The notes under the pieces: model-generated
Database searches by the model: none
Told to the model about the DNA's origin: nothing
Seen by the model: only the letters and a program-made list of their open reading frames with translations
Shown here: in pieces, positions 15,502 through 23,608 of the stretch
Layout of the letters: every line of letters begins with the position of its first letter
Position numbering within the stretch: the stretch's first letter is position 1
Made by a program: the position numbers and the translations under genes
Origin: JAAOZP01 sp964616835
GTDB lineage: Archaea > Thermoproteota > EX4484-205 > JAAOZP01
Assembly: GCA_964616835.1 (NCBI GenBank)
Contig: CAZTSG010000006.1
Coordinates: 1-41,654 of the forward strand
DNA length: 41,654 nucleotides
Direction of reading: 5' to 3'

Positions 15502-15972
15502 TCACTTCTTGCCGCCGGCCTGGGAGGAACTCTTCAGGAAGCCCACTGGCGGGCCCGTCCTACCCGTTGTCCTCGTCCTCTGACCTCTTACCTTCAACCC
15601 CAGGGAGTGCCTGACTCCCTTCCAACTCTTCATCTTAATCATCCTCTCAATATCTATCTTCTGAGTTAGCTCTAACTCTGAGGTTATGAGATGCTTGTCC
15701 TCGCCCGTTACGATGTCCTTCCTCCTATTGAACATCCAAGTCGGGATCTTAAGCGACTTAGGATTGTTCAGAGCAGCCTCTATTCTCGCAACCTCCTCGT
15801 CCGTCAAGTACCCCAGCCTAGTTTCTATGGGTATGTTGAGGGCTATGCAGAGCGCTCTGGCCAAGGACCAGCCTACTCCCTTGATCATGGAGAGCCCGTC
15901 CAATACTTTCCTCTTACCATCGCAATCCGTACCGGCTATCCTAACTATTTCTCTGAACTCCCTACTGCTCAT
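15502..15972 (-). CDS. rps13: Ribosomal protein S13
   Basis: This 156-residue small-subunit protein has REIVRIAGTDCDG near the start and the helix-hairpin-helix region LSMIKGVGWSLARAL. The C-terminal basic motif is SWKGVRHSLGLKVRGQRTRTTGR. It is the first gene of the block, with a TATA box at 16002-16013, about 30-40 bases before the ATG. Confidence 0.97.
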   Translation of the reverse strand: MSSREFREIVRIAGTDCDGKRKVLDGLSMIKGVGWSLARALCIALNIPIETRLGYLTDEEVARIEAALNNPKSLKIPTWMFNRRKDIVTGEDKHLITSELELTQKIDIERMIKMKSWKGVRHSLGLKVRGQRTRTTGRTGPPVGFLKSSSQAGGKK

Positions 15973-16001
15973 TCAACAGGCTTCAGAGGCTTCTTCGGAG
16001 A

Positions 16002-16013
16002 AGGTTATAAACG
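16002..16013 (-). promoter_or_regulatory. TATA box for the rps13 block
   Basis: The minus strand reads CGTTTATAACC, 30-41 bases before the rps13 ATG. Confidence 0.55.
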
Positions 16014-16047
16014 TTATTATTCAATGGGCTTGCTTCAAGGCCCCGGG

Positions 16048-16080
16048 CAGCTTTGAAGCCCCATCTTCCGGGGAAAGCTG
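16048..16080. repeat. Inverted repeat / hairpin between tRNA-Ser and rps13
   Basis: CAGCTTT pairs with AAAGCTG. Inside it, CCCC pairs with GGGG around a seven-base loop, with a four-base bulge on one side. It lies between the tRNA 3' end and the rps13 promoter on the minus strand. It may be a transcript end or part of a small structured RNA; there is no coding frame here. Confidence 0.45.
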
Positions 16081-16104
16081 AGCACATGCCCGTTTTTCCG
16101 AGAA

Positions 16105-16207
16105 CGCTGGGGAGGGGATTTGAACCCCTACGGCGCGTAAGCGCCACAAGCTTGCTGGAGAAAGGGTTCTCCAGGCTTGCGCCTTAGCCAGGTTCGGCCA
16201 CCCCAGC
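16105..16207 (-). tRNA. tRNA-Ser(GGA) with a 16-nt intron
   Basis: The acceptor stem is GCTGGGG/CCCCAGC with discriminator G73. The D-arm is GCC...GGC. The anticodon stem is CAAGC/GCTTG and the loop reads C-T-GGA-G with A after the intron. A long variable arm (GGCGC/GCGCC) and T-arm AGGGG-TTCAAAT-CCCCT follow. The long variable arm and G73 point to serine. The intron (16153-16168) sits after position 37. CTGG pairs with CCAG to make the four-base-pair helix of a relaxed bulge-helix-bulge, with bulges AG^A and CA^A. CCA is not encoded. A TATA box lies at 16230-16238. Confidence 0.93.
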
Positions 16208-16229
16208 CAGACGTATCTAGGGAGGCTTG

Positions 16230-16238
16230 TCTTAAAAG
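16230..16238 (-). promoter_or_regulatory. TATA box for tRNA-Ser(GGA)
   Basis: The minus strand reads ACTTTTAAG, 23-31 bases before the tRNA 5' end, downstream of the cbf5 stop. Confidence 0.5.
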
Positions 16239-16278
16239 TTTTTACAGCGGAAAACCACTAAGCGTCTTTAAAAAGTGT

Positions 16279-17275
16279 TTAACCCCATGTCTTAGGATAA
16301 AGCGTCCTCTCCATTACGACCCTCTCAACCGTCGCAACCACGCCGCTTTTCGCGTGAATAACCTCGTCCGAATCCATTGTTAAAACCCCGAAGCCTACGC
16401 ACTCGCCCTTCAAAGTCTTTATGCAGACAGTATCGCCTTTAGCGAGAGGGTGGTCTATTTTCGAAACCCCCTTGGCCGCGAGAGGGGCGCCGTGCGCGAC
16501 AGCGGCCACAGCGCTATCCTTAACGTATACCGACGGAAAGCCTTTGAGAGCATCCTCAACCGGCTTTACTGTTTTTCTAAGAAGGCTGTCATCACCCTCT
16601 TTAGAATACAGGTGCCAGGCGGCGTATAGCTCTAGCAGCGTCGACGAGGATTCTTCGCTCAGGAACCCGTCCCTAGTCCTCCTGAGCTCAACCATGTGGG
16701 CGCCCACACCTGTGAGCAGGCCCAAGTCGTGTATGAGCTTTCTTATGTAAGTACCCGGCTCCGCGACGACTCTGAACACGAACCTCCTTCCAGCAATATC
16801 CTCTACCGTAAACCTGAGTATCGTTCTGCGTCTCAAGGCTCTTTTAACTGAGGATTTCAAAGGAGGCCTCTGGTATATTACTCCAGTAAGCTTCTCAACC
16901 CATTTCCTCAAATCCTTCTCGTCGAACTCCCTGTGCATCTCGCAAACACCCACGTATTCCTTGCTCATCATGTGCAGGTATTCAACGGCCTTAGTGGCGT
17001 CATTGAGGCAAACCGGTAGCACACCGGAAACGCCGGGATCTCCCCATTTCTTCAAGGGTCCCGGCGTGACCGGCTTTCTCAACCCCAAGTATTTTCTTTA
17101 CAGTCGATGAAACATCGTGGCTCGACGGCCCCTGCGGTTTATCCAAGTTCACAACTCCTAGTTTGAGGAGCCTTTCAACACTCCTCTTCTCAGGGTACTC
17201 GCCGTAATTAGGATCGGTCTCATAATCCTCTTTCACAATGGTTCTGAGCCTTAGGACGTCAACGAGGTTTCTCAA
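16279..17275 (-). CDS. cbf5: tRNA/rRNA pseudouridine synthase Cbf5 (TruB family), interrupted by a 13-nt intron
   Basis: Exon 1 is 17053-17275 and exon 2 is 16279-17039 (minus strand); joined they encode 327 residues. Cbf5 is the catalytic subunit of archaeal H/ACA RNPs and also modifies tRNA U55. Exon 1 carries LGVVNLDKPQGPSSHDV and KAGHAGTL. Exon 2 carries DPGVSGVLPV and a C-terminal PUA domain with VAHGAPLAAKGV. Splicing creates the codon of the catalytic Asp75 in GTLDP. Unspliced, the frame hits early stops. The TTG at 17275 overlaps L14e; a later GTG is possible. The gene follows L14e as usual. Confidence 0.93.
17040..17052 (-). other. Archaeal bulge-helix-bulge intron in cbf5 pre-mRNA
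   Basis: Thirteen extra bases separate GGGACCCTTG from ATCCCGGCG. The flanks form an eight-base-pair outer helix (CGCCGGGA/UCCCGGCG) and a four-base-pair central helix (CCCU/GGGG, one G-U pair). Three-base bulges UG^A and AG^A allow symmetric cuts, which gives this intron. Removal restores the frame exactly. The same geometry is seen in the nearby tRNA-Ser. The repeated GA leaves three equivalent junctions; the bulge rule picks this one. Confidence 0.85.
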
Positions 17276-17552
17276 TTCTCACCAGCTCCGTCATGAATTT
17301 CTTCAAGCCGCTCTTCTCTATCGCTGCCAGAACAGTCTCGTCTCTAGAGTTCACCCTTATCTTAACGGTTTCATCAAGAGGCATGAGATGGATAATGTTC
17401 TTCCTACCCCTCTTAACACCGTTCAGCTCCTTCGGCCCCGTAACCAGCACGTGGGAGTCGTCGACAACCCCGACTATGACGCATTTCTTACCCCTATCCC
17501 TACCCCTTGTTATCATGCATATCCTCCCTGGACGAAGCACGTCTCTAGGCAT
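17259..17552 (-). CDS. rpl14e: Ribosomal protein L14e
   Basis: This 97-residue large-subunit protein has a KOW-type N-terminus (RPGRICMITRGRDRGKKCVIVGVVDDSHVLVTGP) and the KRGRKNIIHLMPLDETVKI segment of L14e. It lies between cytidylate kinase and cbf5, the standard archaeal order, and its end overlaps cbf5 by 17 bases. Confidence 0.95.
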   Translation of the reverse strand: MPRDVLRPGRICMITRGRDRGKKCVIVGVVDDSHVLVTGPKELNGVKRGRKNIIHLMPLDETVKIRVNSRDETVLAAIEKSGLKKFMTELVRIEKPR

Positions 17553-17558
17553 TCTTCC

Positions 17559-18131
17559 TCACCACTTCTCCTCCAAATAGGCTGAGACAGCCGTCTTAAG
17601 TATTCTACTCACAGACCCCTGCGACAAGACCCCGGTATCCAAAACCATATCGTAAAGGCCCAAGTCATCTATGTTGAACCCGTAGTACTCCATGAACCTC
17701 CTCCTCTCAGAATCCTCTCTGGCAGCGGTTTCCGAGACTACTTCCTCCAGCGGCCTGTTCTCCCTGGAGGCGATTCTCATACACCTGGTTTCGAAAGAAG
17801 CCTTCAGGAATATTTTGAAAGATTCCACGTCCCTGGCGAACCAACCTGCGAGAAGACTGTCGAGGACAACCCCTCCGGAGTCGAGTAGTGAAAGCGTTAC
17901 GCTGTCTATCTCCCTGTCGAACTCAGAGGTCTTCATGCATAATTCAGATAGTTGCGAAACAGTCAGCCCTTTCTCCCTAGCTATCCTCCTGAAGACCGAG
18001 CCTGTTGAAACGTATTCGAGATTAAATTCTTCCGCAAGCGGCTTGGCGTAAGTAGACTTGCCGACACCATGCAGGCCCGCCAATATTATTATCGGCCGCT
18101 TCGGGCGTTTTAAAGCTGGCAACTCAAACAC
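17559..18131 (-). CDS. cmk: Cytidylate kinase, archaeal type
   Basis: This 190-residue P-loop kinase phosphorylates CMP and dCMP. The Walker A loop is GLHGVGKSTYAKPLAEE near residues 19-35, followed by LEYVSTGSVFRRIA, the nucleotide-site motif shared with archaeal CMP kinases. The REDSERRRFMEYYGFNIDDLGLYD segment with its LID-type arginines is also typical. An extra N-terminal stretch rich in Pro and Lys precedes the P-loop. The start overlaps the DUF106 gene stop by eight bases. Confidence 0.93.
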   Translation of the reverse strand: MFELPALKRPKRPIIILAGLHGVGKSTYAKPLAEEFNLEYVSTGSVFRRIAREKGLTVSQLSELCMKTSEFDREIDSVTLSLLDSGGVVLDSLLAGWFARDVESFKIFLKASFETRCMRIASRENRPLEEVVSETAAREDSERRRFMEYYGFNIDDLGLYDMVLDTGVLSQGSVSRILKTAVSAYLEEKW

Positions 18132-18570
18132 CAGCCCCCAGCAGCTTCCTGAAGAGGAGCATGAAGAAAAACATGCAGATAGAGTACCATACCGCCAGCG
18201 GCACAGGTATAGTATTGCCGCCGTACGCGATCGACGCTGGGTAGTAGCCTGCGGGCCCGCTAAGAGGAATAAAGTATCCTAGGACGATGAAACCTGTTAG
18301 GGGAATCATGTTGAGCATTGCCATTCTCAACTGGAAAGACGATACCTCCTTCTCCAGCTGAGCCATGTATAGCTTTTGCTTATCAAGCTTCTTGAGAAGC
18401 TTCTGGTCTTTAAGCTTGAGGGCGGCGGCTCGCTGCATCCTGAATGCTTTCAAAGCCTCAGCCTTCTCCCTCACCTTTTCCGGGTGGAGAACAAGCTTGG
18501 TAGCTAGATTCGTTGCTAATGAGGAAACAGCTGAAACCACTGTCACCACCATTATGTTGAAGAGCGACAT
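18124..18570 (-). CDS. DUF106 / EMC3-TMCO1-type membrane protein (Oxa1 superfamily)
   Basis: This 148-residue protein has three hydrophobic segments near residues 4-24, 83-102 and 118-140. A long basic amphipathic coiled-coil (KAEALKAFRMQRAAALKLKD and following) lies between the first and second. This is the archaeal DUF106 arrangement, related to the Oxa1/YidC/EMC3 membrane-insertion family. It lies directly after secY, which fits a role in membrane protein biogenesis. The family assignment is by architecture and position. Confidence 0.88.
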   Translation of the reverse strand: MSLFNIMVVTVVSAVSSLATNLATKLVLHPEKVREKAEALKAFRMQRAAALKLKDQKLLKKLDKQKLYMAQLEKEVSSFQLRMAMLNMIPLTGFIVLGYFIPLSGPAGYYPASIAYGGNTIPVPLAVWYSICMFFFMLLFRKLLGAGV

Positions 18571-18614
18571 CCTGCCTATCGCTGTAAAAAGGTGGATAAA
18601 ATGTTTTCCAACAA

Positions 18615-20027
18615 CTATTCTCCCAGGAACCTTGCTATCCCTGGGTAGGTCTCCAGCGTCTCCTGGATTATGAGCTGGTAGTACTGCTGTACAATATCCA
18701 CCGCCAGCAACACCCCCATTCCCCCGCCCAACACTCCAAGCACGTCTCCAACGCCGGCGATAAAGCCTATGAGTGCTCCTCCGAGAAACGCTACAGTGTT
18801 GATGTAGGGGGCGATCCTGCTCTCTATCACGCTCGGAGTAGACCTGAAGCCTCTCAGAAATATGTCTGAGTCGACGAGCTGCGATGAGAGTGAACGCGCA
18901 TCCATGCCGGATACTGAGAGCCAGACCATTGAGAGGCCGATGCTGAAGAGAGTGAGTATGGCTACGTAGCCCAGTGCGTGCAGCGGGTCTTCAGCAACAC
19001 GCGTAATACCTCTGGGTGCTGAAACCAGTTTCGCCAAGCCGGAGACAGGGACGTAAGTATTGTTAACAACCTCGACCCTCCCTATTATATCACCCAGAGG
19101 GGTCTCAGCAAGCTGAGTATTACTCAAGAAGGTGGCTATCATTATTATGTTCGAGAATATTGCTGCAGTCAGTATTACAGGGATGTTTGAAACGTATAAG
19201 AGCTTAATGGGGAAGCCTCTCGCGAAGCCTCTGAAACGCCCGTGGGAAATAGGGACGTTTATGCTCACGCTCTCCAAGTATATTAAGATAAGTATGAATA
19301 TAACGGTTAGTAGAAGCTGGAATAGTGTTGGAACAGTTGGCGCACCTCGATAGAAGAAGCCTGTGAGAGGATTGCTTAACGTGAAGACCCTCTGGAAGAA
19401 GAAAACTAACACGCCCCACGAGTAGCCGTCTGGCGCAGGGCCCAGCGGGCTTAAACACTCCAGCCATATCTCTTTAGCAACCCCAGTTAGTATGAAGAGG
19501 CTTATTCCGCTTCCGAGGCCCCATCCTTTTTGAAGAATCTCATCCATCATGAGAAGGAGCATGGAGGCTAGGAAGAGCTGCGTGGTCGCTATTACCCTAG
19601 CCTTGAAATCAGAGATTATCAGTGTCCCGCTGAAAACAGTAGAGGCGGCTGAGAAGAGTATCAGTATTACTGTGAAGACCTTGGTCGCAACCTGTAGCAT
19701 CCTCCTATCATATTCTGAGCCGGGGTCGAACCCGATGAGGCCTGAGCCCGCGAGAAGCTGCACAAGCAGGCTGCCGGTTACTATCGGGCCTATGCCGAGG
19801 TGGAGAAGAGAACCCTGTTGCCCCCCTATTATGATCCTCATCGCAGCCCAGGGGTCTGCACCCTGCTCCCTAGCTATGCCGTAGAGGGGAATATAGCCCA
19901 TGACCAGGTACAGGATGAGCACTAGAGCAGTCCAAACCAGCCTTACTGTGAAACTTACTTTTCGAGTAGGTGCCTCGATCTGGAAGACGTATGGCTCAAT
20001 CTTCTCCATCGCTTCCAAGAAGCCCAT
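18615..20027 (-). CDS. secY: Preprotein translocase subunit SecY
   Basis: This 470-residue protein has about ten membrane segments and forms the Sec translocation channel. Recognisable parts are IPLYGIA near residue 46 (the plug region follows), GIGPIVTGSLLVQLLAGSGLI, the GWGLGSGISLFI segment, SHGRFRGFARGFPIKLLYVSNIPVIL (loop and TM of the Sec61/SecY type) and the late GFIAGVGDVLGVLGGGMGVLLAV helix. The ATG overlaps the L15 stop by one base (TAATG). DUF106 follows. Confidence 0.97.
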   Translation of the reverse strand: MGFLEAMEKIEPYVFQIEAPTRKVSFTVRLVWTALVLILYLVMGYIPLYGIAREQGADPWAAMRIIIGGQQGSLLHLGIGPIVTGSLLVQLLAGSGLIGFDPGSEYDRRMLQVATKVFTVILILFSAASTVFSGTLIISDFKARVIATTQLFLASMLLLMMDEILQKGWGLGSGISLFILTGVAKEIWLECLSPLGPAPDGYSWGVLVFFFQRVFTLSNPLTGFFYRGAPTVPTLFQLLLTVIFILILIYLESVSINVPISHGRFRGFARGFPIKLLYVSNIPVILTAAIFSNIIMIATFLSNTQLAETPLGDIIGRVEVVNNTYVPVSGLAKLVSAPRGITRVAEDPLHALGYVAILTLFSIGLSMVWLSVSGMDARSLSSQLVDSDIFLRGFRSTPSVIESRIAPYINTVAFLGGALIGFIAGVGDVLGVLGGGMGVLLAVDIVQQYYQLIIQETLETYPGIARFLGE

Positions 20028-20446
20028 TACGCTACACCAGGCTTGACAATCCTACCCCCACTGGCTTCAACCTTAGCCCGGGCTCTCTCGCTGCATTGAG
20101 AGATTTTCACGACGTAGGCTGATGAAACCTCCCCGGCGCCGAGGAGCTTAGAGTACCCGTGTGCAGCAAGGTCCAACACCCTCTCCCCCTCGGGGGTTTG
20201 AAAACCTATCTTACGATACATCTCATCCAACTCTCCCACGTTTATCTCCTTACCCACGGCCCTCGGAACCTTCCTGACAAAACCCTTCTCCTTCTCCTCC
20301 TTGTAGAAGCTTAGGAACTTGTGGCCCATGCTCCCTGCTCTTCCGACACCGCCCCTAGAGCCTGATTTCCTATGCTGCCCTATCTGCCCCCAGCCGTGGG
20401 TCCTGCTTCCACGCATCTTCCTGACTTTTCTCAGCCTCGTCGGCAA
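20027..20446 (-). CDS. rpl15: Ribosomal protein L15
   Basis: This 139-residue large-subunit protein has a basic N-terminus with MRGSRTHGWGQIGQHRKSGSRGG, the rRNA-binding glycine/arginine-rich tail of L15, and the C-terminal VVKISQCSERARAKVEASGG domain. The start is TTG at 20446. A TATA box 25-34 bases upstream gives this gene and secY their own promoter. Confidence 0.95.
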   Translation of the reverse strand: MPTRLRKVRKMRGSRTHGWGQIGQHRKSGSRGGVGRAGSMGHKFLSFYKEEKEKGFVRKVPRAVGKEINVGELDEMYRKIGFQTPEGERVLDLAAHGYSKLLGAGEVSSAYVVKISQCSERARAKVEASGGRIVKPGVA

Positions 20447-20470
20447 CCCTCGTCACGTGGAAGTATTGGA

Positions 20471-20480
20471 GTTTTTAAAC
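20471..20480 (-). promoter_or_regulatory. TATA box for rpl15-secY
   Basis: The minus strand reads GTTTAAAAAC in the spacer between the L30 stop and the L15 start. Confidence 0.55.
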
Positions 20481-20489
20481 GTTCTGCAC

Positions 20490-20978
20490 TCATATCATTC
20501 TCTTCAATATTGTGCTTATTCTATCGCCCCAGTCTCCCAAGACCCCTCCCTTTTTAACAGGCTTCTTAACGCTCCTCCTGAAGCCTCCTTTGGGAGGGGA
20601 TAGTCTGAACACCGGCTTAATCGGCTTGAGCACCCGGCTCGGAGACTCGCTTGCCCATACTGCTTCAACAAGTTCGTCCAGAGACTTGTAGCGCGTAAAC
20701 CTTGAAAGATTCTCGTCGCTTAAACGCATACCCCCCGGCAGCCTACCCCTTTTCAACAATAATAGTCTAAGCGTTCCCTTATCTATCCTGCCCCACATCA
20801 AGTGGTCCTTAGCCTTCTTCAACATCCCCTCTACGGAAGGCGTTAGCCTGATTAGCGTCGACGAGTTAACTCTGAGGAGCCTGAGCTTGCTGAGGGTGGT
20901 TGCCACTTCTTTAGTAACGTTGACTGTGCCCCTAACCCTCACTACAGCGATGAGTGGAGCATTCTCCTTAGGATCCAA
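20490..20978 (-). CDS. rpl30: Ribosomal protein L30
   Basis: This 162-residue large-subunit protein is of the long archaeal/eukaryotic L30/L7 form. It starts with APLIAVVRVRGTVNV, and LRLLRVNSSTLIRL and KAKDHLMWGRIDKGTLRLLL follow. The C-terminal Phe-Arg-Leu-rich part (VFRLSPPKGGFRRSVKKPVK) is typical of the archaeal form. The TTG start overlaps S5 by 11 bases. Confidence 0.94.
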   Translation of the reverse strand: MDPKENAPLIAVVRVRGTVNVTKEVATTLSKLRLLRVNSSTLIRLTPSVEGMLKKAKDHLMWGRIDKGTLRLLLLKRGRLPGGMRLSDENLSRFTRYKSLDELVEAVWASESPSRVLKPIKPVFRLSPPKGGFRRSVKKPVKKGGVLGDWGDRISTILKRMI

Positions 20979-21624
20979 CTTGACCCGCCTCCGTGGTTAA
21001 GAAGCTTGTCACGAATAGTTTCCTCAAAGAGGCGTAGGTGGCTGTTATGAATGAGTGGCTCGTGGAAGTCGAGCCCTTCGTCTTAGACCAGACGTCCCTG
21101 ATTCCCGCCAGCCTGAGAAGAGGCTTAATCGCGTCCCCTACTACGAGGCCAAGCCCCTTCGGCCCCGGGTAGAGCACTATTGCTACGCTGCCTGTTTTAC
21201 CGGAGGTCTTCGCAGGAATTGAATGAGGCTCGCCGCATTTACATTCCCAAGAGCCGCATCCCCGGGGCACGGGAATCATGTTCAGCCTAGCTCTTCTAGC
21301 AGCCTTCTCTATGGCGTCCCTGACCTGCCTAGCCTTGGCGGAGCCTACTCCCACATGCCCCTCTTCGTCTCCTACTACGACGAGCGCTCTGAAACGTGTT
21401 TTCTCACCTGCGTCGCTCTGCTTCTGAACAGGGCTGACCGATATGACTTCCTCCCTTATCCTGCGGAGAAGCAGGTCGACCGCCTCAGGCTCCCTAATTT
21501 TTAGCCCCATGTTGAAAACGTCTTCGAGCGTGGAAACCCTGCCCTCCTTAATCATCCTGATGAGCGGCGTCTCCACAGCGATTTCAAGCACTTCTTCAGG
21601 CTCTTCAGCCTCGTCCTCAGCCAT
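20968..21624 (-). CDS. rps5: Ribosomal protein S5
   Basis: This 218-residue small-subunit protein shows KTRFRALVVVGDEEGHVGVGSAKA (double-stranded RNA-binding N-domain), the PRGCGSWECKCGEPHSIPAKTSG insertion of the archaeal/eukaryotic form and GLVVGDAIKPLLRLAGIRDVWSK. I chose the ATG at 21624 over the TTG at 21630; both overlap the end of L18. Confidence 0.96.
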   Translation of the reverse strand: MAEDEAEEPEEVLEIAVETPLIRMIKEGRVSTLEDVFNMGLKIREPEAVDLLLRRIREEVISVSPVQKQSDAGEKTRFRALVVVGDEEGHVGVGSAKARQVRDAIEKAARRARLNMIPVPRGCGSWECKCGEPHSIPAKTSGKTGSVAIVLYPGPKGLGLVVGDAIKPLLRLAGIRDVWSKTKGSTSTSHSFITATYASLRKLFVTSFLTTEAGQVGS

Positions 21625-22192
21625 GTTCAACAGCCTCCCCTATCCTGTTCTTAACCTCCTCGAATATCTTAGGCATGTTCTCAACCTTCAAGCCCTCGCT
21701 CACGTATTTTGAGAAACCCTTGCCCCCGGAAGCCTTAAAATAGTTGACTATGTGCCCGCCCCTTATCCTGCTCTCCTCGGGGAGCATGGACTCGTTAACC
21801 CTCACCTTGAAGCCTGCGTCCAACAGCCCGCTGCAGGCAGCGTAAACCCTGCCTCCTTTAACAGGCTTATGCAAGCCGATGTCTAAAATGCCTTCGGAAA
21901 AACCCTTCTTCAAACACCTTAGGCCCGCGAGGTAGGCCGTCAAGTATGCAGCGGGAGTATTGTTGAGACTGAAAGGCCAGTCGAACTTCCTCAGCTCCTG
22001 TGAGAAGGCGGATGCCAGAGTGATGTCTCCAAAGGGCTTGCTTGAAACAATCATCACTCTCACATGCTTGTTCGAAACCCTTACCACGACCCTCGGCAGG
22101 CCCGACTTGAGGAGCTTAGTCCTAAGGTAGTAGTCCGTAAGGCCCTCGCGGCGCCTCCTGAACTTAACCCTGTAAGACGCTGACCTCGCCAT
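21617..22192 (-). CDS. rpl18: Ribosomal protein L18
   Basis: This 191-residue 5S rRNA-binding protein is of the archaeal (L5/L18) long form. It starts with YRVKFRRRREGLTDYYLRTKLL and has the PRVVVRVSNKHVRVMIV strand region, LRCLKKGFSEGILDIGLHKPV and the GAAYAACSG-like segment VYAACSGLLDAGFKV. The ATG overlaps the L19e stop (TAATG). Confidence 0.96.
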   Translation of the reverse strand: MARSASYRVKFRRRREGLTDYYLRTKLLKSGLPRVVVRVSNKHVRVMIVSSKPFGDITLASAFSQELRKFDWPFSLNNTPAAYLTAYLAGLRCLKKGFSEGILDIGLHKPVKGGRVYAACSGLLDAGFKVRVNESMLPEESRIRGGHIVNYFKASGGKGFSKYVSEGLKVENMPKIFEEVKNRIGEAVEHG

Positions 22193-22623
22193 TAAGCAGC
22201 CTCACCCCTCTCCCTGAGCGATACAACATAGTTCATCAAGGCCCTCCTGCTGGCGAACGCGCCTCCCTTAACCATGAGGTAGAGCCTCCTGTACATCCTC
22301 CTGGAAATAATCTTCTTGTCGCGCAGCTCCTTGAGCAGCCTCCGCTGCGCCCTTACTTTCTCAACCCACGTGACTGAGACCCTGGCGCCCTTCGCACCCT
22401 TCCTGCTTCCAGGGCCTCTCCTACCGCTTCTCGCCCTAACCCTACTCCTGCTGGGCGTTGAAGCAGGCCTCTCCCTAATTATGCCGCTCTTGATAAGCCT
22501 CCTGACATCAGCCCTAGTCACAGCGTTCTCAACATCTTCAAGTCTCTCAGGATCTATCCATATTCTCGACTCTCCCACTTTAAGGATGTCGGCGGCGAGC
22601 CTCCTGACTGTTTTAACACCCAA
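22192..22623 (-). CDS. rpl19e: Ribosomal protein L19e
   Basis: This 143-residue, highly basic helical large-subunit protein contains RRLAADILKVGESRIWIDPERLEDV, ITRADVRRLIKSG-type sequence and SRSRVRARSGRRGPGSRKGAKGAR, followed by LRDKKIISRRMYRRLYLMVKGG. All are diagnostic for L19e. The gene lies between L32e and L18. Confidence 0.97.
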   Translation of the reverse strand: MGVKTVRRLAADILKVGESRIWIDPERLEDVENAVTRADVRRLIKSGIIRERPASTPSRSRVRARSGRRGPGSRKGAKGARVSVTWVEKVRAQRRLLKELRDKKIISRRMYRRLYLMVKGGAFASRRALMNYVVSLRERGEAA

Positions 22624-22628
22624 CGCTA

Positions 22629-23039
22629 TTACGCCTCCGTCTTCTCAACAACCCTAGCCTCGTAGTTGGCTATTGCGAAGCCTCTTGAAGAAGCCTCTTT
22701 CGCAAGAGTCTCCCTAAGCCTCCTCCCGAGTTTCGAAGAGAACACGAGTATCTTACCCTCCGGGGAGCCGGCTTCCTCAAGATCCTTCTTGGAAGATATT
22801 AGGACAGGCTTTAATCCAGAGGGGTGTAAGCCCCTAGTCTTCCTGGGGGAACCGTATCCTACGTTAACTGTTTTAGGCCATCCCTTAACCCTGAGCCTCA
22901 TCTTACTATCCTTGCCCCGGGGCCTGCGCCAGCTCTCATCCAGCCTCACGTACCTCCAGCTCTCCTGCCTCATGAAATCCGGCTTAGCCTTCTTACGCTT
23001 CCTCCTTAAAGCAAGAAGCTTCTTATTCCCAGTGCTCAA
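22629..23039 (-). CDS. rpl32e: Ribosomal protein L32e
   Basis: This large-subunit protein of about 136 residues has FMRQESWRYVRLDESWRRPRG, VNVGYGSPRKTRGLHPSG and GKILVFSSKLGRRLRETLAKEA. I prefer the TTG at 23039, which gives MSTGNKKLLALRRK and overlaps the L6 stop by four bases. A TTG at 23054 would add five residues. Confidence 0.95.
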   Translation of the reverse strand: MSTGNKKLLALRRKRKKAKPDFMRQESWRYVRLDESWRRPRGKDSKMRLRVKGWPKTVNVGYGSPRKTRGLHPSGLKPVLISSKKDLEEAGSPEGKILVFSSKLGRRLRETLAKEASSRGFAIANYEARVVEKTEA

Positions 23040-23608
23040 GCCTCCCGCCTCCAAAGCCCCTTCTCCACAACATATATCCCGTCTATGTGGATCCTGGGAT
23101 CCTTATCCTTAATCTTCGTCGCCAGCTCGAATATTGCAGCAACCTGAGTGACCTCGTTCTTATCCAGGCCTGTGACGATTATGTCTTGGCCGGAGACGCT
23201 TATGTCGACGTTTTTGAAAGGCACTTCGAAAACCCTGGGAGACTTCTCACCCATAAAATTGTGTATCGAGACAGTGTTGCGCGACTTATCGTATTTAACG
23301 GTCACGGGGAAGTGCGAGTAGACTATCTTGAGCTTAACCATGTAGCCGTGGAGCACTCCTTCCATCATGTTCTTGACAAGCTTAGCGACCATCCCGACGA
23401 GCGCTTTAAACCTCTTGCCCTTTTTGAAGCAAAGTATTCTCAACGCATTGTCTTCAAGCACCAGTCTCAACCCGGTGTGCGAAAAGTCTTTCGACAGCTT
23501 TCCAAGAGGGCCCTCGACCGTTACAGTAGAGTCTTGCAGCATTATCTTGACTCCTTCTAAAGCCTCAACCCTTTCAGCGTAGACAGCTTTCACAACGCTA
23601 GTAGACAT
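23036..23608 (-). CDS. rpl6: Ribosomal protein L6
   Basis: This 190-residue large-subunit protein has two related alpha-beta domains (VEGPLGKLSKDF and VTVKYDKSRNTVSIHNFMGEKSPR). The C-terminal part contains VTGLDKNEVTQVAAIFELATKIKDKDPRIHIDGIYVV, typical of the archaeal L6/L9e form. The start overlaps S8 by 11 bases. Confidence 0.97.
   Translation of the reverse strand: MSTSVVKAVYAERVEALEGVKIMLQDSTVTVEGPLGKLSKDFSHTGLRLVLEDNALRILCFKKGKRFKALVGMVAKLVKNMMEGVLHGYMVKLKIVYSHFPVTVKYDKSRNTVSIHNFMGEKSPRVFEVPFKNVDISVSGQDIIVTGLDKNEVTQVAAIFELATKIKDKDPRIHIDGIYVVEKGLWRREA

Noticed and set aside
16105..16207. Reading the tRNA as tRNA-Leu, since it has a long variable arm
   Set aside because: The discriminator is G, and removing the bulge-helix-bulge intron gives a normal seven-base loop with anticodon GGA (serine).
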